From contig NZ_JAHUTM010000003.1 of NCBI RefSeq assembly GCF_019209905.1, forward strand, positions 248,001 through 312,000: a stretch of 64,000 bases of DNA, in the 5' to 3' direction. The notes below the pieces were generated by a model. That model searched no databases, was not told where the DNA came from, and saw only the letters and a program-made list of their open reading frames with translations. Source of the DNA: Corynebacterium sp. TAE3-ERU12. Lineage in GTDB: Bacteria > Actinomycetota > Actinomycetes > Mycobacteriales > Mycobacteriaceae. A program made the position numbers and the translations under genes. The stretch's first letter is position 1. Every line of letters starts with the position of its first letter. Shown piece after piece: positions 20,398 through 29,043 of this stretch.

Positions 20398-22334
20398 CGA
20401 CGCTCCTCCTGGATATTTCCGTTGATCTGGCGAATCCAGCCGCCCTGGAACTCCTGCTCCAGGCCACCGGACGGGATCTGCTTCTGATCACTGACGGGGT
20501 AGCCGAAGGGGCCGGTTTCCCAGCCGGACTTGCCCCAGTGGTCGAAGATGTCTCCCTTGGGAACCGAATGCGCACCGGTGGCGGGGTGCCAGTAGATGAT
20601 GCCGTGTTCGAAGCGCTGCAGCACACCGCCCTGGGTCAGACCCTCGGGCTTGCCGATCGGATGCCCCAGGTCACCCTCGGGGCCGCCGAGCTCACGGTAG
20701 TGCTCACCAATCTTGCCGAACACTGCATACGGAGCGCCGTCGTTGACGCGGGTGATCACACCCTTTTCAAATTCCTGGATTTCGCCACCGGCGACCTCTC
20801 GCCGATCCGAGGTCGGGTAGCCCAGCGGTCCGAGCTCCCACTTATTATCGCCCCAGACGTTGAGGAAATCACCAAGCACCAGGTGCGCATCCAGCTTCGG
20901 GGTCCAGTAGATGGAGCCGTGTTCGAAGGTGACGAAGCGGCCGACACCATCGGGGGTGCCCAGCTCAGAACTCGTCGGGAAGCCCAGCACAGAGTTCGGG
21001 CCGCCAAGTTCGGCGTAGCGGGCACCGATCCGGCCGTAGAGCAAGTGGGCGCCGGTATTGGGGTGCCAGTATGCGCGACCATTGGTGAAGTCCTGGGCCA
21101 CGCCGCCATCACCGATGGGGTATTCATCGGACAGGCAGTTGCCCAGTCCCTCGAAGCTGGCTACCTTCTGCTCGATCGCGCCCTTCACGGTGCAGGTCAC
21201 GCCGCGGTCCCCGGGGCCGAGATTGAGGGCGTCAGCGATCTGGGCCCAGGCCTGGGTGGTCTCAAACTGCCAGTACGGCCAGGTGTGGGTGCCGGACTCG
21301 CGGAATTGCACGGTGACATCAACGTCGGCACGCCGAGCTTCCTGGACGAAGGTCTCCGTGGTCATCCGGGAAAGCAGCTCTAAGCCCCAACCAGCGGTAT
21401 TGGCGGGCAGGTTCGGGTCGTAGGTTGATGGTTCATCCCACTGGCCGGTATTGCCGTTGCCAGCCGAAACGTAGACGCTCATGCCGCGCAGCGCCTCGAT
21501 ACCAAGCTTGGGGTCATTATCGACCCAACGCTGCGAACCCGGCGGGCCCCACATCTTGCCGGCGTCATAGCCACCGGTTTCCGCTACTGCCGACGCAATA
21601 GCGGCAGGCATACCCGGTGAGGTCGTGTCGAGGTAACCGGAGAAGCTAGCGACGAAACGGAACAGGTCCGGGTGGTGTTCGGCAATATTGACCGCCGCGG
21701 TGCCGCCCATGGACAGGCCGGTAATGGCGCGGTCACCATTGGCGCGCCAGCCTTCGCGCAGCACCGGGATCATCTCGTTGATGAGGAAGGTCTCCCACAT
21801 GTAGTGACCATCCTTATTCGGCTGGTCCCAGTCGGTGTAGAAGGACGCCTGCCCGCCGACGGGCATGACCACCATGACGTTCTTATCGCTGTAGAACTGG
21901 CCGATGGTGGTTTCGGTGCTCCAGCCGGAGAAGTCCTCGCGGGCGCGCATGCCATCGAGGTGCCAGACGGTCGGGAATGTCCGGTCCGGGGAGCGGTACC
22001 AGTCGCGCGGCAGCATCAGTTCCACGGCGATCGGGTGGTCGGTCATGACCGCGGAATTGATAAAGAGCTTGACGTGGCGTTCGGTGAGCCACTGGACCTT
22101 CTCGACGCTGACGCCTTCTGGCAGTCCTTCGAGGACCTGGTTGGTCTCTCGGATAGGGGAACGTTCCTGATCGGGCTGCGGCTGCGGAGTCCATTCCGAC
22201 GACCCGGGCAACTGCGGCTGAGCGGCCGCAGGGGCAGCCACCGTAGTAACCGCGAGGCCTGCGGAAAGGGGAAGCGCCAGCGCGGCGGCCAGCAGGCGGC
22301 GACCTGCCGACATACGGGGAGCAGTCTGACTCAT
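20394..22334 (-). CDS. cop1: Mycolyltransferase Cop1 (PS1-type) with LGFP repeats
   Basis: A 646-residue secreted mycolyltransferase that moves mycolate from trehalose monomycolate to trehalose monomycolate or arabinogalactan. The start is ATG 22334 (MSQTAPRMSAG), with AAAGGA upstream; the frame to 22376 has no better site. A signal peptide ends near residue 38 (APAAAQP). The antigen-85-type esterase domain fills about residues 60-400, with the nucleophile Ser208 in GLSMGG. The C-terminus (about 425-640) holds four LGFP repeats (LGFPTSSE, LGYPTSDR, LGHPIGKP, FGYPVSDQ), thought to anchor the enzyme to the cell wall. This architecture is diagnostic of corynebacterial Cop1/PS1. Confidence 0.95.
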   Translation of the reverse strand: MSQTAPRMSAGRRLLAAALALPLSAGLAVTTVAAPAAAQPQLPGSSEWTPQPQPDQERSPIRETNQVLEGLPEGVSVEKVQWLTERHVKLFINSAVMTDHPIAVELMLPRDWYRSPDRTFPTVWHLDGMRAREDFSGWSTETTIGQFYSDKNVMVVMPVGGQASFYTDWDQPNKDGHYMWETFLINEMIPVLREGWRANGDRAITGLSMGGTAAVNIAEHHPDLFRFVASFSGYLDTTSPGMPAAIASAVAETGGYDAGKMWGPPGSQRWVDNDPKLGIEALRGMSVYVSAGNGNTGQWDEPSTYDPNLPANTAGWGLELLSRMTTETFVQEARRADVDVTVQFRESGTHTWPYWQFETTQAWAQIADALNLGPGDRGVTCTVKGAIEQKVASFEGLGNCLSDEYPIGDGGVAQDFTNGRAYWHPNTGAHLLYGRIGARYAELGGPNSVLGFPTSSELGTPDGVGRFVTFEHGSIYWTPKLDAHLVLGDFLNVWGDNKWELGPLGYPTSDRREVAGGEIQEFEKGVITRVNDGAPYAVFGKIGEHYRELGGPEGDLGHPIGKPEGLTQGGVLQRFEHGIIYWHPATGAHSVPKGDIFDHWGKSGWETGPFGYPVSDQKQIPSGGLEQEFQGGWIRQINGNIQEERR

Positions 22335-22531
22335 CTGGTGGCGATCCTTTGCTTGATTAGTAGCGGTGGCGGCCAACGGGGCATAGCAATGCGCCGATAG
22401 CCGGGCTTCCGCCGCGGTGTGTCCGGGGGTTCCCCTCCCCCGGAAAACAGCGAACGCAGACGCGGATGCCGGTGTAACAACTTCGTGTCTACAGGCACGG
22501 TGCCCTAAATCCGCGGAGACTCGCGGAAGAA

Positions 22532-22563
22532 TTAAGGCTTAAGTTTAACTTTAAGGTTTTTGT
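22532..22563. promoter_or_regulatory. AT-rich, imperfectly palindromic tract upstream of cop1
   Basis: A run of overlapping TTAA-containing words (TTAAGGCTTAA, then CTTAAGTTTAACTTTAAG) stands out in GC-rich surroundings, about 200 bases before the cop1 start. It could be an upstream promoter element or a binding site for an AT-selective protein such as Lsr2. This is composition only; no regulator motif is recognised. Confidence 0.3.
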
Positions 22564-22615
22564 GCGGAAAAGTCAGCCCTCACCGCCACCTTTTCCACCC
22601 ATAAATTCCACACAC

Positions 22616-22649
22616 AAAAGCGGCCTGGAGACAATCTCCAGGCCGCTTT
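22616..22649 (-). terminator. Terminator after the second mycolyltransferase gene
   Basis: A perfect 15-base stem (AAAGCGGCCTGGAGA with its complement), a three-base loop and a T-rich tail on the minus strand, 22 bases after the stop at 22672. Confidence 0.9.
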
Positions 22650-22671
22650 GAGACGCGGGCGTCAGCCGGTA

Positions 22672-23700
22672 TTACCAGGCGCCGTGCCAGTCCAGGACAC
22701 GCTTCTTCACATCCCACAGGTTGCGCTCCCACAGCTGCCACACGTGGATGCCGGTGGGCGAGTAATTCACCGTGAAGTCCAGACCCTGGGCACGAGCGGC
22801 GCGCTCAAACTCAAGGGTGGAGGCACGGGAGAAAGCTTCCAGACCGATACCGGGAACCATGCCGGGCAGGCTGTAAAGAATCTCCGGCTGGGCCACATTG
22901 TCCGGAACACCGGTAGCCGAGGAGATGTAGACATCGCCAACATTCTTCAGCTTGTCAATATTGAGGAACGGGTCATTGCGGACTCGCTCCGGGGAGCCCG
23001 GCACGCCCCACATATCCATCGAGTTGTAGCCACCAGCATCAGCCTGGGAAGCAGCAATCGCGGCGGACATACCCGGTGCAGTGGTGTGCAGGTAACCGGA
23101 GAACGCCAGCGACTGGCTGAACTTATCCGGGTGGTTGTAGGCCAGCGACAGGGCGGCGGAAGCACCCATGGACAGACCACCGATGGAGTTACCCGTCGGG
23201 GAAACACCGAAGTGCTGGCTGAGGTAGTTCGGCAGTTCCTGGGTCAGGAAGGTCTCGAACTTGTAGTTGAACTGGCGACCATCGATGGTACGCGAAGGAT
23301 TATTCCAGTCGGTCCAGAACGAAGCGGTGCCGCCGGCGGGCATCACAATATTGAGGTTGGAGTCCTCAAAGACCTTCGGAGCGTTACCTTCCCAGGTCCA
23401 ATCCGAGTAACCCAGCGGCGCACGCAGACCATCAAGCAGGTACAGAGCCTTATTGCCACCATCACGGGAGGGGACGATCTGCACCGGAATATTGGTGTCC
23501 ATCGCCGGCGAGTACACCTGACAGATCTGCACCCAGTACTGGTAGGCGTCGAACACACAGCCAGGGCGCAGGTGCGAACGATTTGGCGAGGCTTCCGCCT
23601 GCTGCATGCTCGCGGTCAAGACCCCTGCAACAACTGCGAGGGCAAGGATCGCGGCAAAGACCCTCGATTTCCCACCGCGGAAGATGGCGCTGGCGTTCAT
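22672..23700 (-). CDS. Secreted mycolyltransferase without LGFP repeats (Cmt2-type)
   Basis: A 342-residue antigen-85-type mycolyltransferase. A signal peptide covers about residues 1-38 (core AAILALAVVAGVLTA, cleavage near AEASPN). Two cysteines at 48 and 60 could form a disulphide, and the nucleophile is Ser177 in GGLSMGAS. The C-terminus ends in GIHVWQLWERNL, holding the catalytic His region. It has no LGFP or other wall anchor, so it is a single-domain paralogue of the neighbouring Cop1, as C. glutamicum Cmt2 (cg3186) is at the same place. It has its own terminator and a 236-base upstream gap with inverted repeats, so it is likely controlled independently. Confidence 0.93.
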   Translation of the reverse strand: MNASAIFRGGKSRVFAAILALAVVAGVLTASMQQAEASPNRSHLRPGCVFDAYQYWVQICQVYSPAMDTNIPVQIVPSRDGGNKALYLLDGLRAPLGYSDWTWEGNAPKVFEDSNLNIVMPAGGTASFWTDWNNPSRTIDGRQFNYKFETFLTQELPNYLSQHFGVSPTGNSIGGLSMGASAALSLAYNHPDKFSQSLAFSGYLHTTAPGMSAAIAASQADAGGYNSMDMWGVPGSPERVRNDPFLNIDKLKNVGDVYISSATGVPDNVAQPEILYSLPGMVPGIGLEAFSRASTLEFERAARAQGLDFTVNYSPTGIHVWQLWERNLWDVKKRVLDWHGAW

Positions 23701-23813
23701 ATTTCTCCTAAAGCTTGTCGTTCAACCGTGGACTGGCGTCGGTTGAGCAGTACTTCTCGATATAAGGGCCATGCTGGACAACAACCCAGCACGGCACCGT
23801 TCATCAGAGCTAT

Positions 23814-23828
23814 CGGTTCTTCGAACCG
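23814..23828. promoter_or_regulatory. Inverted repeat CGGTTC-GAACCG upstream of the Cmt2-type gene
   Basis: Six-base arms at 23814-23819 and 23823-23828 with a three-base spacer, about 115-130 bases upstream of the start at 23700. It lies next to a second inverted repeat. Operator-like spacing; regulator unknown. Confidence 0.35.
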
Positions 23829-23843
23829 CTACGTTACCGAATC

Positions 23844-23858
23844 GTCACAAAATGTGAC
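23844..23858. promoter_or_regulatory. Inverted repeat GTCACA-AAA-TGTGAC upstream of the Cmt2-type gene
   Basis: A perfect 6+3+6 palindrome about 145-160 bases before the start codon. The half-sites face outward relative to a GlxR/CRP site (TGTGA-N6-TCACA), so it is not a canonical GlxR box. A candidate operator for an unidentified factor. Confidence 0.4.
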
Positions 23859-23936
23859 AGTCAATCAATTATTTCCGGCAAAACTTTCTCCCTCATTTCA
23901 GGGGTGCACGGCAGCACACCAGCGATATTTCGGTAC

Positions 23937-24938
23937 CTACAGGCCCAGCGACGGCACCACATAGACCGCCACCGCAATACTGATCAACCACAACACCGCC
24001 AACGCCTGCAGCGGCCGGTCCCGCAACGCAATCTCATCAGGACTACCCGCATCACCACGATCAACATCTGCGGCATACCGCAAAATCGCGACCGTAAACG
24101 GCACCATCGACACCTGGTACCACACCCGCGCAGCCTCGCTGGCGCTCCGCGCCATCTCAAAGCCCCACAGGGCATAGGCAAGCACCACAGCAGTCGCCGA
24201 CAACGTCCACACGAAACGCAAATACGTAGCGGTGTACCCCCGCAGCGAACGCCGAATCTGCTTACCGGTGCGCTCCGCCAGCAACAACTCGGCATACCGC
24301 TTACCCGCAGCCATAAACAACGAACCAAAAGCAGCGACCAACAAGAACCACTGCGACAACACGATCGCCGCGGCGACACCACCGGCCATAGCGCGCAGCA
24401 TAAAACCAGAGCTGACCAGGGCAATATCAATCACCGGCTGGTGCTTCCAACCGAAGCAGTAACCCAGCTGCAGCACGATATAAACCGCGGCAACAATCGC
24501 CAACCCCGGGCCCGAAGACGCCAGGAAGGACAGCCCCAGCGCCAACACAATAAGCGCCACAGCCATCACATACGCCAACGCCACCGGCAACACACCAGCA
24601 GCGATCGGCCGGTAGCGCTTCGTCGGATGCGCGCGGTCAGACTCCACATCACGGGCATCATTAATGAGATAAATCGACGAAGCCGCCAAACAGAACACAA
24701 CGAAGGCGATGCCGACGTCGGCAAGCGTGCGGCCATTGGCCAACGTATCCGCACCAGCAGCCAACGGCGCCGCGATTACCAGCGCATTCTTCGTCCACTG
24801 CTTCGGGCGCAGCGCCTTCATCATGCCGTCGAGCAGATTGCGCGGCGGATGGCCCTGGGGATGCACCGGCTCATCAATGCCGTAGGTATGCGGCTCCGAG
24901 CCAAGAGCAAGCCCATCCTGATTGTCATGCGTGGTCAC
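23937..24938 (-). CDS. ubiA: Decaprenyl-phosphate phosphoribosyltransferase (DPPR synthase)
   Basis: A 333-residue UbiA-family membrane prenyltransferase making decaprenylphosphoryl-5-phosphoribose, the precursor of the arabinose donor DPA. Nine or so hydrophobic segments are visible. The first Asp-rich motif NDARDVESD (N93, D94, D97, D101) binds phosphoribose diphosphate and Mg2+; the basic partner KRYRPIA follows. The KPKQWTKN-like opening (RPKQWTKNALV) is typical of the Rv3806c family. The first 35 residues are a polar extension. It is 12 bases downstream of the PAP2 phosphatase gene, which acts on its product. Confidence 0.94.
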   Translation of the reverse strand: MTTHDNQDGLALGSEPHTYGIDEPVHPQGHPPRNLLDGMMKALRPKQWTKNALVIAAPLAAGADTLANGRTLADVGIAFVVFCLAASSIYLINDARDVESDRAHPTKRYRPIAAGVLPVALAYVMAVALIVLALGLSFLASSGPGLAIVAAVYIVLQLGYCFGWKHQPVIDIALVSSGFMLRAMAGGVAAAIVLSQWFLLVAAFGSLFMAAGKRYAELLLAERTGKQIRRSLRGYTATYLRFVWTLSATAVVLAYALWGFEMARSASEAARVWYQVSMVPFTVAILRYAADVDRGDAGSPDEIALRDRPLQALAVLWLISIAVAVYVVPSLGL

Positions 24939-24950
24939 TGGAAGCCTCTT

Positions 24951-25475
24951 CTATCGAGTGCGGATATTCTCGGCGATCGCCGCGCTGGCAATACCCAACG
25001 CAGCACCGGCGGCAACATCGGTCGGATAATGCACGCCCAACACCAACCGGGACACCATGATCGCCGGCACGCCCAGCAAAGGCGCCCGCGAGCCGGTGAT
25101 GCGCGAAATCGCTACCAACGCCGCCGTCGTCGACGTCGCATGGGAGGACGGAAAACTCAACGTACTCGGCGTTGCAACACCAATAACGATCCGGGGGTCA
25201 TGCGGGCGCGGCCGACGCACAATGCGCTTGAGCACCACCGAAGCGGCATGCGAACCGAAAACGGCAACTCCCGCGCTGCCCCACTTCTGCCGGTCCTCCC
25301 CGCTGGTGACTGCCCACCCAATGCCAGTAGTCAGCAACCACCCCGCGGCGTGCTCACCGAACAGGCTCATTGCCCGCGCACCCGGCAGCACGCCCGGAAC
25401 GTCGGTAAGCGCCTGCTGGATCGCCACCAGGACATCGGATTCGTGGAAGGGATCACCCTTGATTGTCGAAGACAT
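24951..25475 (-). CDS. PAP2-family phosphatase, candidate DPPR phosphatase
   Basis: A 174-residue membrane phosphatase with the complete PAP2 signature: KRIVRRPRP, SFPSSHAT and SRLVLGVHYPTD. By family and position (Rv3807c) it should remove the 5-phosphate from decaprenylphosphoryl-phosphoribose between DPPR synthase and the DprE epimerase steps. The start is ATG 25475 (MSSTIKGDP) with AAAGGTGGG upstream; it overlaps the glfT2 end by 23 bases, so the two are co-translated. Several hydrophobic segments are visible in the C-terminal two thirds. Confidence 0.9.
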   Translation of the reverse strand: MSSTIKGDPFHESDVLVAIQQALTDVPGVLPGARAMSLFGEHAAGWLLTTGIGWAVTSGEDRQKWGSAGVAVFGSHAASVVLKRIVRRPRPHDPRIVIGVATPSTLSFPSSHATSTTAALVAISRITGSRAPLLGVPAIMVSRLVLGVHYPTDVAAGAALGIASAAIAENIRTR

Positions 25476-27462
25476 CGGCCCACCTTTCACGGCTGGTTAG
25501 CTCTGGTAACGCCGCGCGGTAGCGACGGCGCATCTCATCGAAACGCTGCTCAACCTCACGGCGCAGCTGCTTCGACTCCTTGGCAAGCTCAGCGGCTTGT
25601 TCCCGATCCCGGCGCCGGTAGACCACACCACGACCATCGGCCGTGGTCACAGTCACCCCATCGACCCGGGACAAGGAGAACCACCGAGCCTCAATCGGGG
25701 CGAGATTGGCCTGCGGCACCTCATGGTGGGTCGGGTCAGCAGGGCGGGCACTATGGGCCAGCCCCTTGGCTAACCACACTGCCTTCTTCACCTTCGCCAA
25801 ACGGCCACCGATATCCTTAATCGGCACCCCCGGGATACCCGACGGGGCCGGCAACTCAGCGGCACTAGGCAGCACCACCGCGTCGGAGAACTCCTTCCGC
25901 ATCCCCGCAACCTTCGGCAACGCCGACTCGAGAATGTCGAAAAGATTATCCGGGCCGGCCAGGAAATCGCGCATCGCCTCGTTCTGGATCGCCACCGTGG
26001 AGTACTCCAGGCACAACAGATGCTTATGCGTGGCCTTGCGCATCGAAGCCAGCAACCCGGAGATAGCGCCGTCGTGTTGCAAGGCGGCGACGATCAAACG
26101 GTTGCGCAGGTGGAAATAGGCCTGCCAGTCAATGGCATCATCCTTATCCGACCAGGCCATATGCCAGATGGCGATACCCGGCCAGGTGGCGGTGGGAAAA
26201 CCCGCATTGCCCGCCCGCAGGCCATATTCGGCGTCATCCCACTTAATAAATAGGGGCAGCGGCTGGCCGATAGTTTCGGCCACCACCCGCGGGATGAGGC
26301 ACATCCACCAGCCGTTGTAATCGACATCAATGCGCCGGTGCAGGTCCCGGGAGTCAATGGTCTCCCCGGCCGGGTTAGTGCCGTGTGCACCACGGTCGCG
26401 CAGCGGGTGGGCGTGGAAATCATGGTCGTAATGCACATGCGGGGCCGAGGTCCACATGAAATCGGCGCGGTTCACAACCTCGCCCATAGAGTGCAGATGC
26501 GAACGTTCCTGCAGGTTCAGCATCTGGCCGCCGATCAGCATGGGTTGCTTGGCGTAGCGACCAGCGGCCACCGCACGCAGAATCGAGTCCGGCTCAATGG
26601 CGATATCGTCGTCCATATACAGCACAAACGGGCTGTCCGTAGCGCGGTTCGGGTCACCGTCGGGCCCGCCGAGGGCCTCGAACATAATGCGTGAATAACC
26701 ACCAGAGCCGCCCAGGTTGCCCTGCGTAAAGATCCGCAACCGGTCCCCGAAATGCTCCGCCAAGGCTGCAAAACCAGGCTCATCGGCCGGGTGCTTGGTG
26801 CCCTGGTCCGGCATGAGGATCGCGTCGATAATGCCATCGACCTCGGGGTCACTGGCCAGTGCGGCAAGGGCGGCGACTGCGTCGGCAGGCCGGTTGAACG
26901 TCGGGATGCCCACCGTGACACGGCCCTGGGGGGCCGGCTGCACAGTCCCGTCCGGGTGGACCTGGTCGCCAGCATCAACTGGGGCGTACCACGCCGCCGA
27001 GTGCACCACGACGTCCGTTTCACAGGTCAGGTCGAACCAGATCCAGCCACCGTCTTCAAAAGCCGACAGCGGGATCTCAATATCGGTGCTGTGCATCCCG
27101 TCGCCACTACCGGGGCCACCGGCGAGCTGCCCGGTTACCGCAATCCGGGCGCCGTCAATCTTGGAGCGATACACATCGATTCGGGCAGTGCCGGTCAGCT
27201 CCAGGTGCAGCACCACGGCATCCAGTTGCGACCAGCGGCGCCAATACGACGCCGGGAAAGCATTGAAGTAGGTCTCGAAACTGACCTCGTCGCCGGCCGC
27301 GATCTCCGCTGAGGTGCGCGAGGTGACGCGCACGCGGGCGGTGTTGGTATCCGGCTCGACGAGGTAGAGCGAGCGCACATCGCGGGGCTCGCCCAGCTTC
27401 GGCAGAAGAATGCGCTGCAGTCGGCGGCTGGTGTTAGCGGCCGGAGCTGATGCTGAGCTCAC
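25453..27462 (-). CDS. glfT2: Galactofuranosyltransferase GlfT2
   Basis: A 669-residue bifunctional polymerising galactofuranosyltransferase that elongates the arabinogalactan galactan with alternating beta-1,5 and beta-1,6 links. The N-terminal beta-sandwich domain spans about residues 1-165; the GT-A domain has GRVTVGIPTFNRP and the metal-binding triad D284-D285-D286 (YMDDDIAI). The acceptor and catalytic loop is KWDDAEYGLRAGN, followed by WHM with the conserved His. A helical C-terminal region completes the 640-670 residue family length. It starts with GTG at 27462, preceded by a strong CGGAGG site. Confidence 0.95.
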   Translation of the reverse strand: MSSASAPAANTSRRLQRILLPKLGEPRDVRSLYLVEPDTNTARVRVTSRTSAEIAAGDEVSFETYFNAFPASYWRRWSQLDAVVLHLELTGTARIDVYRSKIDGARIAVTGQLAGGPGSGDGMHSTDIEIPLSAFEDGGWIWFDLTCETDVVVHSAAWYAPVDAGDQVHPDGTVQPAPQGRVTVGIPTFNRPADAVAALAALASDPEVDGIIDAILMPDQGTKHPADEPGFAALAEHFGDRLRIFTQGNLGGSGGYSRIMFEALGGPDGDPNRATDSPFVLYMDDDIAIEPDSILRAVAAGRYAKQPMLIGGQMLNLQERSHLHSMGEVVNRADFMWTSAPHVHYDHDFHAHPLRDRGAHGTNPAGETIDSRDLHRRIDVDYNGWWMCLIPRVVAETIGQPLPLFIKWDDAEYGLRAGNAGFPTATWPGIAIWHMAWSDKDDAIDWQAYFHLRNRLIVAALQHDGAISGLLASMRKATHKHLLCLEYSTVAIQNEAMRDFLAGPDNLFDILESALPKVAGMRKEFSDAVVLPSAAELPAPSGIPGVPIKDIGGRLAKVKKAVWLAKGLAHSARPADPTHHEVPQANLAPIEARWFSLSRVDGVTVTTADGRGVVYRRRDREQAAELAKESKQLRREVEQRFDEMRRRYRAALPELTSRERWADVFDNQG

Positions 27463-27486
27463 GGGGCCTCCGTCCTAGTGGGTATA

Positions 27487-28992
27487 TCAGTGCGGGCGCG
27501 GCTGCTCGGCCACATCGTGAGTGGGCCGCGGCGCCGACACCGTCTCATCCGGATAGTAGTGCCCAGGGTGGACATCATCGGTTCCGGACACGGGTTCCAC
27601 GCCGGATTGCTCGCTCACCACCGGCTCAGCATTGGGCTTGCCGACGCGCACGGCGTATTCCACTACCGCCGCGGAGATCAGCATCAGCAGCGTCCACCCC
27701 ACCCATGTCGAACGCACTAATGGCGAATCGGCGCTGGTCTGGGCGTAGATATCAAAAGGTGCGCCCATCACGATGGACACATAGGGCCACAGGGCGGCCG
27801 CAGCTATTAGCGGCACGACCACACCAACTAAGGGCAATGCCAGTGTTGGCACCTGCTGCTCAGCCGCGCGCAGCACTGCTACAGCGGCGATGATCACCAG
27901 CGGCACCACCCATAGGTAATAGTGGTGCCAGGAAAATGGTGAAACCAGGCAGGCTGCCATACCAATAACGCACAGCGCTCCAACGCGCTGGCCGCGCTGG
28001 AGTTGCAGTCGTGCCGTGGCTGCGGCCAGCAGCGTGACGACGATAAATGCCGCCGCCCACAGCGCTGTGGACTCGATGCCGAACTCGCGGATCAGAATGA
28101 GATTAATCGACTGTGAGGTCACGTTTTGCAGGCCGCCGTAGCGGGTGGTGTCCGACATGGTGTTGACCCAGTAGTCCCAGGTATTCGGTACCGCCAGGGC
28201 GCCAATGAGAACCGTGATGAAGAAGGTGACACCAGAAACCACGGCAGCACGCCACCGGCGTTGGAGCAGGAACACGATCCCGAAGAAGGCCGGATATACC
28301 TTGATGCCAGCGGCGATGCCGACTCCCACACCGGCCAGCAGATGGTCATCGACCCAGCCGCGGGAGCGGATCGTTGACCAGCGTTCGGTGCGCAGGAAAT
28401 CCACCGCCACCAGGGCCATCACAATCATATTGACCTGGCCCCAGAAGAAACCGGAGCGCACCGGGGCGGTGCCAAATGAAGAGATCAGGATCAGCACCAC
28501 GAAACCCGCCATAGCCAGGCCCGGGCGGTACTTGCTGCGCACCAGCGTCGCGGCGATTACCAGGGCGAATACCAGCAACGAAGCCACCTGCCACACCGCT
28601 GCGGCGGCGACCACCGGCATCTTGGCGAAGACCCCCATGAACGCTGCGGCGAAGGGCGGGTAGGTAAATGGCAGCAACCAGTAGGTATTGAAGTTGCTGA
28701 CGAAGAAGGAGTAGTCGTACACCGGCTGGCCGGTGATAACTGCCTTACCGGCGAAGTAGTAGACCTGGAAGTCCATCGGCAGCCCGAAGATGCTGAAATA
28801 ATCCGAGGTGCGCTCGGGGTTATGGAAGTTCAGCGGGTTATCCGACGGGGCCGGGGTGATGACTGCCGGATCGAAATTGCGCACCACAACCCACCAACAC
28901 AGCATCAGCAGCCCAATGGCAGCGCCACTGTAGAGCAACCCGCTGCGGAGACCAGTACGACGTACCGGGGTGGCGGAATGGGTCGGAGTCAC
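27487..28992 (-). CDS. GT87-like (DUF2029) polytopic glycosyltransferase
   Basis: A 501-residue GT-C membrane protein with about ten hydrophobic segments and a disordered 55-residue C-terminal tail. The first large loop contains MDFQVYYFAGKAV, with the acidic residue typical of GT-C donor sites; FTYPPFAA, WGQVNMIVMA and GVGIAAGIKVYPAFF fit the DUF2029/GT87 family of polyprenyl-phosphate-dependent mannosyl- and arabinosyltransferases (MptC, PimE, AftC type). It starts with GTG after AGAGGACATC, 24 bases upstream of glfT2. Its position suggests a job in arabinogalactan or lipoglycan assembly; sugar and linkage cannot be told. Confidence 0.85.
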   Translation of the reverse strand: MTPTHSATPVRRTGLRSGLLYSGAAIGLLMLCWWVVVRNFDPAVITPAPSDNPLNFHNPERTSDYFSIFGLPMDFQVYYFAGKAVITGQPVYDYSFFVSNFNTYWLLPFTYPPFAAAFMGVFAKMPVVAAAAVWQVASLLVFALVIAATLVRSKYRPGLAMAGFVVLILISSFGTAPVRSGFFWGQVNMIVMALVAVDFLRTERWSTIRSRGWVDDHLLAGVGVGIAAGIKVYPAFFGIVFLLQRRWRAAVVSGVTFFITVLIGALAVPNTWDYWVNTMSDTTRYGGLQNVTSQSINLILIREFGIESTALWAAAFIVVTLLAAATARLQLQRGQRVGALCVIGMAACLVSPFSWHHYYLWVVPLVIIAAVAVLRAAEQQVPTLALPLVGVVVPLIAAAALWPYVSIVMGAPFDIYAQTSADSPLVRSTWVGWTLLMLISAAVVEYAVRVGKPNAEPVVSEQSGVEPVSGTDDVHPGHYYPDETVSAPRPTHDVAEQPRPH

Positions 28993-29043
28993 GATGTCCT
29001 CTCAGCGCGCGTTTCGCACGAACAGTTCAGTATCCTGCTTGTC

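Larger units (their letters stand above)
22335..22671. other. 337-base intergenic region upstream of cop1
   Basis: It holds the cop1 leader and promoter region, an AT-rich tract near 22530-22563 and, at its far end, the terminator of the second mycolyltransferase gene. No credible coding frame was found. No RNA gene is recognised. Confidence 0.6.

Noticed and set aside
22648..25820. Long plus-strand frames opposite the mycolyltransferase, ubiA and glfT2 genes
   Set aside because: Low-complexity His/Arg/Gln-rich translations typical of shadows; the minus-strand genes carry full family motifs.
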